A DNA stretch of 64,000 bases from Anthonomus grandis grandis. Its lineage: Eukaryota > Arthropoda > Insecta > Coleoptera > Curculionidae. This document shows, in pieces, positions 45,250-56,600 of the stretch (position 1 is its first letter; every line of letters begins with the position of its first letter). Made by a program: the position numbers and the translations under genes. The DNA is taken from the NCBI RefSeq assembly GCF_022605725.1, contig NC_065567.1, positions 34,885,127-34,949,126 of the forward strand. Reading direction: 5' to 3'. Below the pieces are notes generated by a model, which was given only the letters and a program-made list of their open reading frames with translations, searched no databases and was not told the origin of the DNA.

Positions 45250-46720
45250 AACGCCTGAAAAAACAGAATAGTCTCAGGCAAAAGCCTTCAGATCAATCAG
45301 CCTAATGTCATCTACTCTGAAGAGACTCGAGCAAGTGACAAACACATTATGAATGAAGCCTAAATGGATGGTCCTCTTCTACAAGGCCAATGTGCTTACA
45401 CAGCAGGAAGTCAAACAGAAACAGCGCTATATGAACTGGTTTCCAAGATAGAGAAGACTCTGGAAAATGAATAAATTATGCTGTTGACTGTTGACAACAC
45501 ATTATTTCAATCTATAACAAAAATCGCTAGAGAATTTAAACCTAATGCAAAGATATGCAGGTTGATTGACTACACGCCCTCAGGGAGGGATCGTGTTTCG
45601 TTTTCTGTGGAACATGGTAATGAACAGGCTGTTCTTAAAATTAAAGAAAGCCAAACCTGGCACTATAAGATATGCATATGACAATCATAACTACAATCGG
45701 CCCTAAATGTTCTGAGAAAATGGACAAAGAATGAAGGTTTAAAAGTCAGACCACTTAAATCCAATGCTGCGATTTATCAACAGGCAGAAATTAAAGGGCT
45801 TAGGACCTCTAACACTGCAATGTAAAGAAATTCCTATCTTGGAAGAAGATAAATACTTGGAGTTAACTCTGGACTCTTTTGGATACCTTTATTAAGCGTT
45901 CTGAAACCATCCTCATGATAGTTAGACAAATTCATGGACGAATGTGAGGTTTAGAATGATGGTGATACACTGAACTTACACCAGGGTAGGCCTACGGTAT
46001 GCAGCTCTGACGTGGTGGCTGAAGCGAGACAGAAGCTGGGTAAAATATGAAAACTAAGTTGTTAAAGTAAAAAATAGCCATAATAACTACGCCCACAGCA
46101 TCCGTGCAGGCTCTTCTATGCTTGCCGCCTCTTCATTCGATTGTTCAAGACTACCCAACTTTTGCGGATCGTATTTAACAATAGTTAACTGGATTTTACA
46201 AAATGATAGCAGCTAATCAATCTGGTATATAGACTGTAAATAGACAAAGGCGCAAGGAGCTGACATTTTTGGAGAAAACCCAAGGCAAGTGATATTCCAT
46301 CTTTTAAGAAATCTCGCTTCGGTCTTTCACAGGCAGAAATCTTTGGAATACTCGAATGTGGAAAAGAAGATAATAGAAGAGCCTAATATTTGACATTTAC
46401 GCAAACTCGAAAGCATATTCTAACCGCAGGATTACATCGAAGCTAGTATGGAACTACCTATTGTAACTGAAGGAACTGAGAAACTGTAATAATGTAAAAC
46501 TTGTGTGGGTACCGACACAACTGTGTATCAGGAAATGAGACAGCTAATGAACTTGCTTGAGTTTTTTCTCTTTATTGAACCAACGTCTCAATTGGACTGC
46601 CAAAGACAAATACGAACCTGGGTTAAGAAAACAACACCAAACTCACTCTCACTTCTATCTCTCTTTAGTCTTTGAAGGTTAGACACCAGTCACTGCTTCT
46701 TTAACACATGCTCTTCTGAA
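45250..46720 (+). pseudogene. R1/LOA-like retrotransposon with RNase H, decayed
   Basis: The + strand has SFRSISLMSSTLKRLEQV (about 45290-45345), then a GPLLQGQCAYTAGSQTETALYELVSKIE-type block (45370-45455). DNTLFQSITKIAREFKPNAKICRLID (45490-45575) follows, then an NVLRKWTKNEGLKVRPLKSN-like region (45705-45765). LRYAALTWWLKRD lies around 45990-46030. An RNase H-like domain follows, with YIDCK-TKAQGADIFGENPRQ (46230-46290), NRRITSKLVWNYLL (about 46425) and NNVKLVWVPTQLCI (46490-46530). RT followed by RNase H is the order in R1/LOA/I-type elements. Many frameshifts and stops make it a dead copy. The active-site YADD was not located. Confidence 0.65.
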
Positions 46721-48335
46721 GTTTTTTCCATGCACACGAAGCAATGATGAGCTCAACGGGTTAATATTGGCGTAAAAAATTTAAAATGTTTCCAAAAATG
46801 CCAGAGCTCAGTTAATAAAAGAGTTACGTCAAGTTAATTGATCTTTTAATAGATTTGGATTTCTGCTTCAAGGATTTATTTTTTCTGATCCTGATTGTCC
46901 TATTAATACCACAGACATTGCAGCTAGTTTCTTCCAAAAATCCTGCTGGATAATTTGAAGAGCTTTAAGTAAAAAAAAATATTTCAATAATAGTTTAATT
47001 AACCGATTGTTATTTTCGATATTATATGACCCAATCAAAAGAACACCTCTAATTTGCAATAATCCTGAATAATAGTTCACAACTACTTAATTGCCTGTTA
47101 CTCGACCATGAATATTATGCCCTTTATTAATAAATTGCTATTTCTATTTAACATTGGTCAGGCCAATAAATTTTCAGATAGCATTAATTATCGGTTCGAA
47201 TGTGTTAATTTTCTCTTTGACTAAAAATAACTTGCGCGCTAATTATGATTGTATATTTATGCTTTAAGATCAGCAGGGAATTTTTCAGGTGGCTAAAGCA
47301 TCCTAATAATAGTCTCAGGAAAGTAATGTGCCTTACCACAATCTTGCCTATTTTTTTACATTATCCTTCACTGATGTTCAAGTGTTTCTAATTAACAGTT
47401 TAACACGATAAAAAGTCGGACCTTCATCATTTATTTCCGCTTGGAATTCACTGTTTGGTTCAAATTACTCGGCTACTTATTAGCTTTAATTGAGTGGCAT
47501 ATAAACATTTTAAATTTACTCTTGAAAATAATTTTTTGCATGAAAATCTGACAGTAGCAATGTAATGCTGCATGTAAGACGACTTGAGGTTGATCCACCT
47601 CATTCCGGTGAACTAATTCACTTTCCAAGTTTGTCTCGGGAAGCAGTATTAGCCGTTATCTAGGAACAGAGGGGAAATAATTTTCCCAGAGTGTTTTGTT
47701 ATGCTATGTATTTAGTACTCTTTGACTCTGAAAAACTAGTGATTCTGAGTTATGAGTCGTCTTTGGTCCTGCCTATTCTTCCTCTGCCGATGTATTAAAT
47801 CATTTTTATATCTTTACTAATAATGTAGTAAAAAGTGTGTTATTCGTTCAAAACGCCACTCTTCAAATGTTCTTATTTTCTAAAATATTATAATGAACGA
47901 TCATTTGCGGTGAGAGAAAGAAATGCAATCAGCACTAAATTCACGAAAAGATAAATAGACACAAGTCTCCTGCAATTTATCTTTCTATTGACTTTTTAGG
48001 ACTAGTGATTAGACGTTTGTAGCAGCCTTTCTATCTTAAGAGCTGTGACATTTGAAAGTCACTTAAACCTTCTCGCGACTCCAAGTAACATCATCCTATT
48101 CTTAATATTGATAAAGGGTTCTTGTGGTGCCATCTAAAAGTCAAGTTTCAAAACATGAATTAAGGTCACTGGATGTGAAAATGTAAACCAAATAATGTGT
48201 CCCGTTTACACTCTCATACCGTTGCGCCATCTAAAAGTCGTCTTTAAAACATGAATTAAGCTATCTATAGCCTAAAGAGTATACTATTCAAACAAATTTT
48301 AAATCGGCTGTACTTGGATAAACATCTCTTTGGGT
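46721..48335. other. AT-rich stretch, probably intron of the CELF gene
   Basis: No gene was recognised. Two short copies of the dispersed GCCATCTAAAAG repeat (also at 41445) lie at 48125-48200 and 48228-48300. The region is upstream of the CELF terminal exon and may be intronic. Confidence 0.4.
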
Positions 48336-48337
48336 GG

Positions 48338-51095
48338 ATTTCGATTTGCTGCTACTATTTTTTGATAAAAGAATCAACATACATTAACACAAGTGATGAT
48401 AGCACCATAATGTTGTGGCATTGATTCTCTTATCCTAGCAGAACGACCAACTTCTGTCTCCAAGCATCACCTTCTAATGGGTATTCTCTTGGATCTACAT
48501 ATGAAATCGTTTATTAATTTTGTATTACAGTCCAATATCTAGAATCCTATAGTACATCCTTTAAAAGGGAAACTGTAATATCCCCAAAAGCTTCACAATA
48601 CCAAGAAGCTCTATAAAGCCAATTGCTCTGTGTATAAAATCAAATTGGTTTACTCCTTCTTGAAGAACCATCATTGAGATAGACAACTTGTTTATTCTTT
48701 GACAGGTAAAGGTGGAGTTATTCCTGTCTCTCTCTCATAGCCACTCACGTAACACTCACTAACATGGAATTTGACTTTGACGGTTAGAATATCTTTGGAC
48801 TGTTATAGCTCAGCAACGTCCTCTCCTCCTATCTTTATAACGTTTTCTCTTGGACAAAGGGCGCTTGCTGATATACTCTAACGATCAGTAGGCCTTACTA
48901 ATTCAGTACGGTGTCATCAAGATTTGCTAATAAGTCATACATGTGTATTTAGGTAACCAGCGGAATTGGGTTAACTGCTACTTTTTTTTATGAAGGACCA
49001 ACATACATTAACACAAGTGATGATAGCACCATAATGTTGTGGCATTGATTCTCTTTTCCTAGCAGAACGACCAACTTCTGTCTCCAAGCATCACCTTCTA
49101 ATGGGTATTCTCTTGGATCTTCATATGAAATTGTTTATTAATTTTGTATTACAGTCCAATATCTAGAATCCTATAGTACATCCTTTAAAAGGGAAACTGT
49201 AATATCCCCAAAAGCTTCACAATACCAAGAAGCTCTATAAAGCCAATTGCTCTGTGTATAAAATCAAATTGGTTTACTCCTTCTTGGAGAACCATCATTG
49301 AGATAGACCACTTGTTCATTTTTTGGCAGGTAAAGGTTAAGTTCTTCATGTCTCTACTCTCATAGTCACTTACTAACCTGGAATTTGACTTTGACGGTTA
49401 GAATATCTTTGGTCTGTTATAGCTAAGCAACGTCTTCTTCTCCTCTCTTTATAACGTTTTCTCTTTGACAAAGGGCGTTTGCTGATATACTCTAACGATC
49501 AGTAGGCCTTACTTATTCAGCACGGTGTCGTCAAGATTTGCTAATAAGACATATATGTGTATTTAGGTAACCAGTAGATTTGGGTTTACTGTTACTTTTT
49601 TTATGAAGGACCAACGGACATCAACACAAGTGAGGATAGCATCATAGTGCTGTGGTATTAACTTTGTTTTCCTAGCAGAACGAGCAACCTTTATTTCCAA
49701 GTATCTACTTCTGAATCTAGAATCTAATTATAAAATAACCTGTTAATTTTGATCCACAGTCCAATATTCAAACTTCTATAGCTTATCCTTACAAAAGGAA
49801 ACTGTAATATCGCCAAAAGCTTCAAAAGACGGGATGCCAAGAAGCTCCATGAGACCAACTTTTATGTGTATCAGATTAAATTGGTTTACTCCTTCTTGAA
49901 GAAGCATCGTCGACATAGACAATTAGTTCACTCTTTGCTAGATAAAGGCGAAAATTCTTCAAGGATCTTTCTTTTCTCCAATCCCATAGTCACTTAAGTA
50001 ACGCTCACTAATATAGAATTTGACTTTGACGCTTGATCTCTTTTGGACTATTATAACCCAGCAACGTTCTCTCCTACCTTCCTTGTAACGTTCCCCTTTT
50101 TGACAAAGGGCGTCTGTTGCTATACTCGACGATCAGTAAGCATTTCTTTTTTAGTATCGGGTCGTCAAGATATGTTGACAAATCGTATGTGTATATTTTG
50201 GGTAACCTTATGATCTACGCAGCCAAAATTTTAGCATCTGCTAAGTAGATTAAAATAACATAACGCAAGATGAAAAGACCGAAGTGTCACTTCGTGACCA
50301 CATTAGAAATGATGACTTACGGGTGAGAACGGGAGTTACAGATGTTATCTGCCAGGTGGCTAAGCTCAAGTGGAACTGGGCTGAACATTTGACTCGTATG
50401 ATAGATGGACGATTTACAAAAAGGCTGCTTGAGTGGAGACCAAGAGCTGCCAAAGAAACAGGGGAAGATCGGGACGGACGATATCAAAAAAATAACAGAG
50501 CGCTCAAAATACAAGACATGTGACCTATACCTAGCAGTTGTTGCAAAGGGCTGATTGATGAATGATGATGAAGATGCTATTTTTTTGGTTAAACGGTCCA
50601 AGAGACATCAACACAAGTGATGATAGCATCATATTGCTGTGGTATTAACTCTGTTTTCCTAGCAGAACGTCCAACCTCTCTTTCCAAGTCTGCACTTCGG
50701 AATCTGGAATCTTCTGATGAAATAGTTTATTGATTTTAATTCACAGTTCATTATCCAGGCTTCTTTAGCACATCCTTAAAAAATAAACTGTAAAATCGCC
50801 AAAAGCTTTACAAGATAGGACACCAAGAAACATGGGTCTGTGTTTAAGACCAAAACCAGTTTGATCTTATATACTCCTTCTTGGAGGTAGATCATCATGG
50901 AGACAGACAACTGGTTTACTCTTTACCAAATGAAGGTGGGAGTTTTTCAAGAATCTTTCCTCTCCGCCTATCCTTATAACCTTTTCCCTTTAATGAGCTA
51001 GCCTACTGTGGCAGGCCAAAGTGCGTCTGTTGATACCACCCTAACAATCAGTACTAAGCCAAGGTCCTAATATAATCATCACTTGGGGTAACCAC
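48338..51095 (+). repeat. Four tandem units of about 620 bp
   Basis: The block CAACATACATTAACACAAGTGA and its variants begins at 48375, 48999, 49612 and about 50599, giving periods of 624, 613 and 987 bp. The last is enlarged by a 340-bp RTE fragment. Each unit continues with CCTAGCAGAACG, a GAATCT/GGATCT block, AACTGTAATATC, a GAAGCTC block, TTTACTCCTTCTTG and AACGATCAGTA. Units 1 and 2 are nearly identical over long stretches, while units 3 and 4 are more diverged. The array ends about 235 bp before the CELF exon. No open frame spans a unit. Confidence 0.85.
50236..50580 (+). pseudogene. RTE-like 3'-terminal fragment inside the tandem array
   Basis: An open stretch encodes SLRDHIRNDDLRVRTGVTDV, then AKLKWNWAEHLTRMIDGRFT and LLEWRPRAAKETGEDRDG. 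This is the C-terminal tail typical of RTE-type ORF2 proteins. A stop is followed by a short 3' part ending in (GAT)-rich TGATGAATGATGATGAAGATG. Only the last ~100 codons are present, as expected for a 5'-truncated insertion. It splits repeat unit 3. Confidence 0.75.
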
Positions 51096-51330
51096 CATCT
51101 GATATCTTCTGCTTAAGGAAATATGAAGAGTGGTTGGTGGAATCCGCGAAAAATGTGTAAGATTAGACAAATCACGAGTATAACTGAATGCAGAAGTCAT
51201 GATTATAATAACTTAATAAGCTGACATCTCCTGTAATTTTGACGATCTGATCAAAACCTTTGTCGCTTTTATTGAAATTTATATGCCTAGTAATGAAAAT
51301 TAACTTAAATCTTGTCTCTTCAATTTCTAG

Positions 51331-51602
51331 GTCCAGAAGGTTGCAACCTATTTATCTACCACCTGCCTCCAGAGTTTACTGATACCGACCTGGCATCCAC
51401 GTTCCTACCATTTGGCCCAGTTATTTCGGCCAAGGTGTTCATAGACAAACATACCAACTTATCAAAGTGTTTTGGGTTCGTGTCCTTCGACAACGCCAAT
51501 TCGGCCCAACAAGCGATCGCAGCTATGAACGGGTTCCAGATTGGTACCAAAAGGCTCAAGGTCCAACTAAAGCGAGCCAAGGAGGCGGCAAAACCGTATT
51601 AA
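51331..51602 (+). CDS. CELF/Bruno-family RNA-binding protein, 3'-terminal exon
   Basis: A polypyrimidine tract ending TTTCTAG (51324-51330) is a good acceptor. The exon opens with two bases of a split glycine codon (phase 1) and reads GPEGCNLFIYHLPPEFTDTD and onwards to a TAA at 51600-51602. It holds the third RNA-recognition motif of CELF/CUGBP/Bruno proteins, with RNP2 (LFIYHL, about residues 7-12), RNP1 (KCFGFVSF, about 48-55) and the hallmark end KRLKVQLKRAKEAAKPY. These proteins bind GU/U-rich RNA and control splicing, translation and decay. This RRM3 exon is normally the last coding exon. Upstream exons are not recognised in the window, so the preceding intron may be very long. No stop or frameshift is present, and this is the only clearly functional host coding sequence here. 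It could be any insect bruno paralogue, so no symbol is given. Confidence 0.95.
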
Positions 51603-52640
51603 CCAAAGATATAGTAGGTTTATTACACAATTTATTTTATGGGTTAGATAAATGGGTGGTTTGGAGATAGAAATTTATTAGAACATATCGTAACCTCTTA
51701 ATGACCAAGACGTTTGTTTTTTGTAAAAAGGAAAATATTTAGGTGTAATTTTACTGAGGCAACTTTACTCGTTATACTGAATTTGTTTCGTTGATTTTGC
51801 TTTAATTTGTTTTTTATAGGATGACCTTTTAACTTCTATAATAACTTAATTGCTCACCCAGCTGATTAATCTTTTTGGTAACATATCTTTTGTAAATATG
51901 AATAGGTTAAAAACAGTATTGCAAATATATGATCTTTAAGCATACGTACAATTTCTGGAGTAAATATATTTGAGGTATAATATACTCAATAATTATCCAT
52001 GAAGTCTTAAGAATAAATATGGTGATTCTTCTTAACTTAAAAATGTCATTCTATACTAAACAAGTTTTTCAAGGTTCATTCGGTTATAAATGTTTTTAAA
52101 GTAAAGTAGCAAAATTTAAAATAACTGCTTAAGCAGAACCGAAACTTTGTAATTATAATTGTCGGAAGTGCTTACATAATACGGTAACGTTTTAGGATAT
52201 ACATACTTAAAATATAGAATTTAATATCTTATAGATGTAAACGTAATTGCGCGATTATTTGCGTAAGTAACACGTTTCTGCCTCCAAACTTTGCCGTATA
52301 TCTCTTTAAGGCGATTCTTAGTATAAGTTTAGTTTAAATTTAACGATATATATATTTTACTATATAAGCTTATAAATTAAACTAAACCTCTACAATAAGA
52401 TATCCCATTAAATATCTAATTATGCGGGAATGATTTTTTTAAATTTTTCTTTCATATCTGTTATTAATTGTTTTTTCTGTATTTACTGCGTATTTTTCAT
52501 ATTAACGGAAATTTATTTGTATGCGATGCACTGAAAACGATATTTTAACATTTCCCTAAATAGTCCAAAATGACATTTTTTTTGTCGCTTTAACGGAAAC
52601 TTAACTCGTAATAAAATGTAATTTTATAATTTTTTTTTGA
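51603..52640 (+). other. Likely 3' UTR and flank of the CELF gene
   Basis: The sequence after the stop codon is AT-rich and without open frames. AATAAA at 52012-52017 is a candidate polyadenylation signal. The true 3' end cannot be fixed from sequence, and CELF 3' UTRs can be long. Confidence 0.5.
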
Positions 52641-52844
52641 TGTGATCTGCTTTCTGAAAGGTTAAAGAGGTCACAAATTTCCTAAAATTTCAATTTTTCT
52701 GGCTTCAATGGTATTTTTGACATAAAATTTATTGTTGAGTTTTTAATTACTTTTAAAATCTGTACAAAATTAAAATTTTCTTAATAATTTTTTTTGAACT
52801 TTGCAAAAATTCTACCTATTATTGAATTTTTATTCAGGAGGAAA

Positions 52845-55800
52845 TGGCAAAGCAAGCAAAAATAACTTATTGCTGAATTTCGCTCTTATTTTTACCTTTT
52901 ACTGTAACATTTGAAAATCAAGTCATATTTCAATCTAGAAAATATAGAAACTTTCTATTTTCGTAATTCAGTATTCGAAATATTACTAATAAAACTATGC
53001 ATAGAGGTCTAGAAATAAATTCCATAACAATTTGACGGTGAATTTATGTGCATGTCATTTAAAGCTGTATTGTTCAAGCAAAAAAACTGCAAATTTAATT
53101 TTTTTTCCAAATAAATTACAACAAAAAAAATTATGTGGACCTGCGTATAAATATCTTTCGAGTTAATGGCTGTTGAAGCATCTTCATTTCGCGAGGAGTC
53201 CCCTTACGGCGTTGGCGTGCAACATCTTCAGTCAATTGTGTTAGTAATGCTTTCTTCGGTATTTATAATGCTGCTATTTGGTTTTTTAATAATTTGATAC
53301 TTAACAGAAGAAAGGCGTTGAAAAGTATTGAGCAAGAGGAATGTGATGATCAAAAACCAACACAAGCCGTGGCTTGAAAGTTCTTTTTGATTGGCACGTG
53401 CGCTTGCTCAAGAATTTTTAACGCGTTATTTCTGATAAATCTGAAATTATTTTAAAAAAACTGATAGCAGCAATTTGTATGTCAAAGATAACATTAACAA
53501 TAATATAACTGACTGAAGATGTTGAGTGCTAACGCCGTGAAAGTGCGCCACCAGCGATGCTTAAATAGCGTATAATTTAAATAAAAGTTCCTTTAAAATA
53601 TGATAATTCCTTTAAAATAAGTATAACCCCACAAGGGGGTTAATATTCAGGGAGTGAAAATGCAAATTTTTCTCTTTAATCAGAAATCCACATACCTTCT
53701 TACTACTATCTAAAGGGTGTTTTTTTTGAGAGGTATACAAATTTGAAGTGAAATAAAACTATAAAAAAAAATTTATTGACATGGTATTGGTTTTATTTAA
53801 AAGATATTGTTATGCCATTAGTGCTTAAAAATGATTTCGGGCATATGAGCGCCACGGATGGTTTGAATGTAGCGTAATCGGGAAGTCCAATTTTCGACCA
53901 CTTTTTCAAGCATCTGGGGCCGTATCTCGGCAATAACGCGGCGAATGTTTGCTTCCAAGTGATCCAACGTCTGTGGTTTATCTTTGAAGACATGTGACTT
54001 CACATATCCCCAAAGAAAGTAATCCAGGGGTGTGAGATCACACGATCGTGGAGGCCAGTTCACAAGTCCATTGCGTGAAATTATGCGATTATGGAATGTT
54101 TCCCGCAATAAATTGATAGTGTCACGCGCTATGTCGCATGTTGCACCATCTTGTTGAAACCAAAGCTCTGCCACATCAAGTCGGTTCAACTGAGGAACAA
54201 AAAAGTCGGCAATCATGGCTCTATAAGGTTCTCCATTGACTGCAACCTTCTGGTCGTTATCATCTTTAAAAAAATATGGGCCAATGATTCCTCTTGACCA
54301 TAAAGCGCACCAAACTGTGACTTTTAATGGATGTAAGGGCGTCTCAACAAAAGCTTCTGTATTTTCTCCACTCCAAATTCGACAATTTTGCTTATTGACG
54401 AAGCCGTTCAACCAAAAGCTGAATACTGTTTTCCGCCCATTCACCGAACGTACGGCGCGCATAATGGTCACGCGGTTTTAACTTCTAAGTTTTAGGAAAT
54501 TTTTACTTATTTGAGAGTACCAAATCATAGTAAGTAGGAAAAAGCGGCAATAGCGTAGTTTCATTATTACCTAATATTCCATTTTTACTTAGAAAGAAAG
54601 AAGTGTTAGAGCAAGTAAAAACAGCTTATTGATGAATTTCGGTTTTATTTTGATCTTTTACTATAAAATTTAAAATTTAAGCCAGATTCCAAGTTAGGAA
54701 ATACGAAAACCTTCTATTTTCGAAATTAAGTGTTCGAAATATTATTAATAAAACCATTCGTGGAGGTCTACAAATAAATTCCAAATTTGACGGTGAATCC
54801 ATGCGCATGTCATTTAAAGCTTCAAGTATTCAAGCAAAAAACTGTAAATTAATTCTTTTTCCAAATAGGTTACGACTAAAAAAATGTGGACCTGCATATA
54901 TCAGATATACAGGATTTGTCAGTTAACCACCTTTAGGAATTCAAATATCTTTCGAGTTAATCAGTTGAAACATCTTGATTTCGCGAGGTGCGCGCCTCCT
55001 CATGTCGATGGCGTGCAACATCTTCAGTCAATTGTGTTATTAGTGATATCTTCGATATTCATATTGCTCCTATTTTTTAATAATTTGATACTTAACATAA
55101 GAAACGTTTACGTTTTGAGTTGTTGAACAAGAGCACACTCCTCTTGATAACCAAAACTTCAAGCCATGAAACTCATTTGGTTTTAACGGTAGTTTATTAA
55201 AAAAAAGTGTTTAAAGCCCCCGATCGGTTGTCAGCAAGTCAAAATGGCAACGCAGCATACATCGGTTGCACTTACAAAAAATCAACTTAAATCCTATGGT
55301 TAAAGTTACAGGCATTTAAATTTTTTTGCAACTAACATATGCTGCGTCCTCAATTTTAGTTGCTGACCGATCGGACGCTAGCTTCACACACATTTTTATA
55401 AACCAATTGTCACACACGACTTTTCAACGAAGTTACGAGTATTAAAAAAAAACTAATAGCAGCAATTTGTATATGAGAGATAACATTAACAACACAACTG
55501 ACTGAAGATGTTCCGTGCTAACATCGTGAGGGTCCGCCACCAGCGATGCTTCAATAGCCTATAATTTAGATAAAAATTACTTTAAAATATTACTTGACTA
55601 TTCCAGACTTTGAATTTGAACGCTTAGGGGAAAGTTTAACTTCACAAGGAAGTTGCTGTTCAGGGAATGAAAATGCCAATTGCCCTTTTTAATCAGAAAT
55701 CCACAAACACCTTCTTATTGTTACTTACTATGATGGACCTGCGTATATCAGATATACAGGATAACCAGTTAACCGCTTTTAGTAATTAAAATTTGCTTCA

Positions 55801-56600
55801 AATTAAACACTGTTGAAGCTTTCTTTATTTTGATTTCTTGAGGCGCGAGCTCCCTCACGACGTTGGCGTGCAACGTCTTTAGTCAGTTGTATTGTTTATG
55901 GTATCTTCGACATTTATATTGCTTGGAAAAGTCTCGAGCAAGAAGAGTGTGATAATCAAAAATTAATTCGTGACAAGCCGTGAAACTTGACTGGTTTTGA
56001 AGGTCTTCTAAAAAATAAAGAATGCATCATATGTTGATTTCCAACGACTTTTTAATATATGCGTCCTTGACACTCACAAAAAATTGAATTAACATCTTAA
56101 GGAAAGTTTTAGAAGTGAGGGCCATTTTAATTTTTTCACAAGTAACATATGTTGCATTCTCAATTTTAGTTGCGGATTGCTAGATTGACACACAGTTTTC
56201 ATAAAGCTTTAACTTTGACGGCTTGGAAGTGCTTTTTGATTGTCACATGCGACTTTTCCACAAGTTTTTTCTGGTAAATCTAAATATATTTAAAAAACTA
56301 ATAGCAGCAATTTGCATGTTAAAGGTAAGATGAAGAACACAACGGACTGAAGATGTTGCGCGATAACGCCGTGAAGATGCGCCGAATTTAGATAAAAATT
56401 CCTTTAAAATATGATTTGACCATTCGCGACTTCCTATTTTAAGTTTTTACCCCATAATTGGATTGATATTGGGAGTGAAAATGCAAAGTTCCCTCTTTAT
56501 TCAGAAATCCACACAGCTTCTCAATACTTGTTAAAAATAATAAATATACACATTTTAATGAAAATGTAATTGAAATTTAATTTCTATGAAAATTTAGGAA
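52845..56600. repeat. Three repeat units with internal inverted arms
   Basis: Units are recognised by TGTGGACCTGCRTATA (near 53135, 54885 and 55733), GCGTGCAACRTCTTYAGTCA and TTGTGTT (left arm). The inverse right arm has CTGACTGAAGATGTT and GCC-GTGA (about 53512, 55500 and 56346), followed by a TTCCTTTAAAATATGA block and CAGAAATCCACA. In unit 2 the left-arm core at 55017-55038 pairs with 55491-55512 with one mismatch, and weaker pairing covers about 100 bp on each side. Unit 1 contains a mariner fragment. A further block (AAAGC...GACGGTGAATYCATG) precedes units 1 and 2 but not 3. Confidence 0.75.
53713..54490 (-). pseudogene. Mariner-like transposase fragment inside the repeat array
   Basis: A 217-codon open frame (54471-53818) starts near the middle of a Tc/mariner-type transposase. 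It has KQNCRIWSGENTEA, LKVTVWCALWSRGIIGPYFF, LWFQQDGATCDIARDTI (second Asp), SCDLTPLDYFLWGYVKSHVF (third Asp), IRPQMLEKVVENW and a normal C-terminus. The N-terminal DNA-binding part and first Asp region are missing, and the copy ends abruptly at about 54490. On its 3' side it has an end with AAGGGTGTTTTTTTTGAGAG at 53713 following TA. The remaining frame is undamaged. It belongs to the same family as 37812-38894 but is not a close copy. Confidence 0.8.

Noticed and set aside
48338..51095. Spaced repeats considered as CRISPR
   Set aside because: Units are about 620 bp, direct and in a eukaryotic gene region; no short repeat-spacer structure.
51312..51330. In-frame ATG upstream of the CELF exon as a true start
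   Set aside because: It lies inside the polypyrimidine tract and acceptor; homology begins with the split glycine codon after AG at 51330.
51356..51580. Open frame opposite the CELF exon
   Set aside because: Shadow of a conserved coding exon; the + strand encodes a clear RRM.
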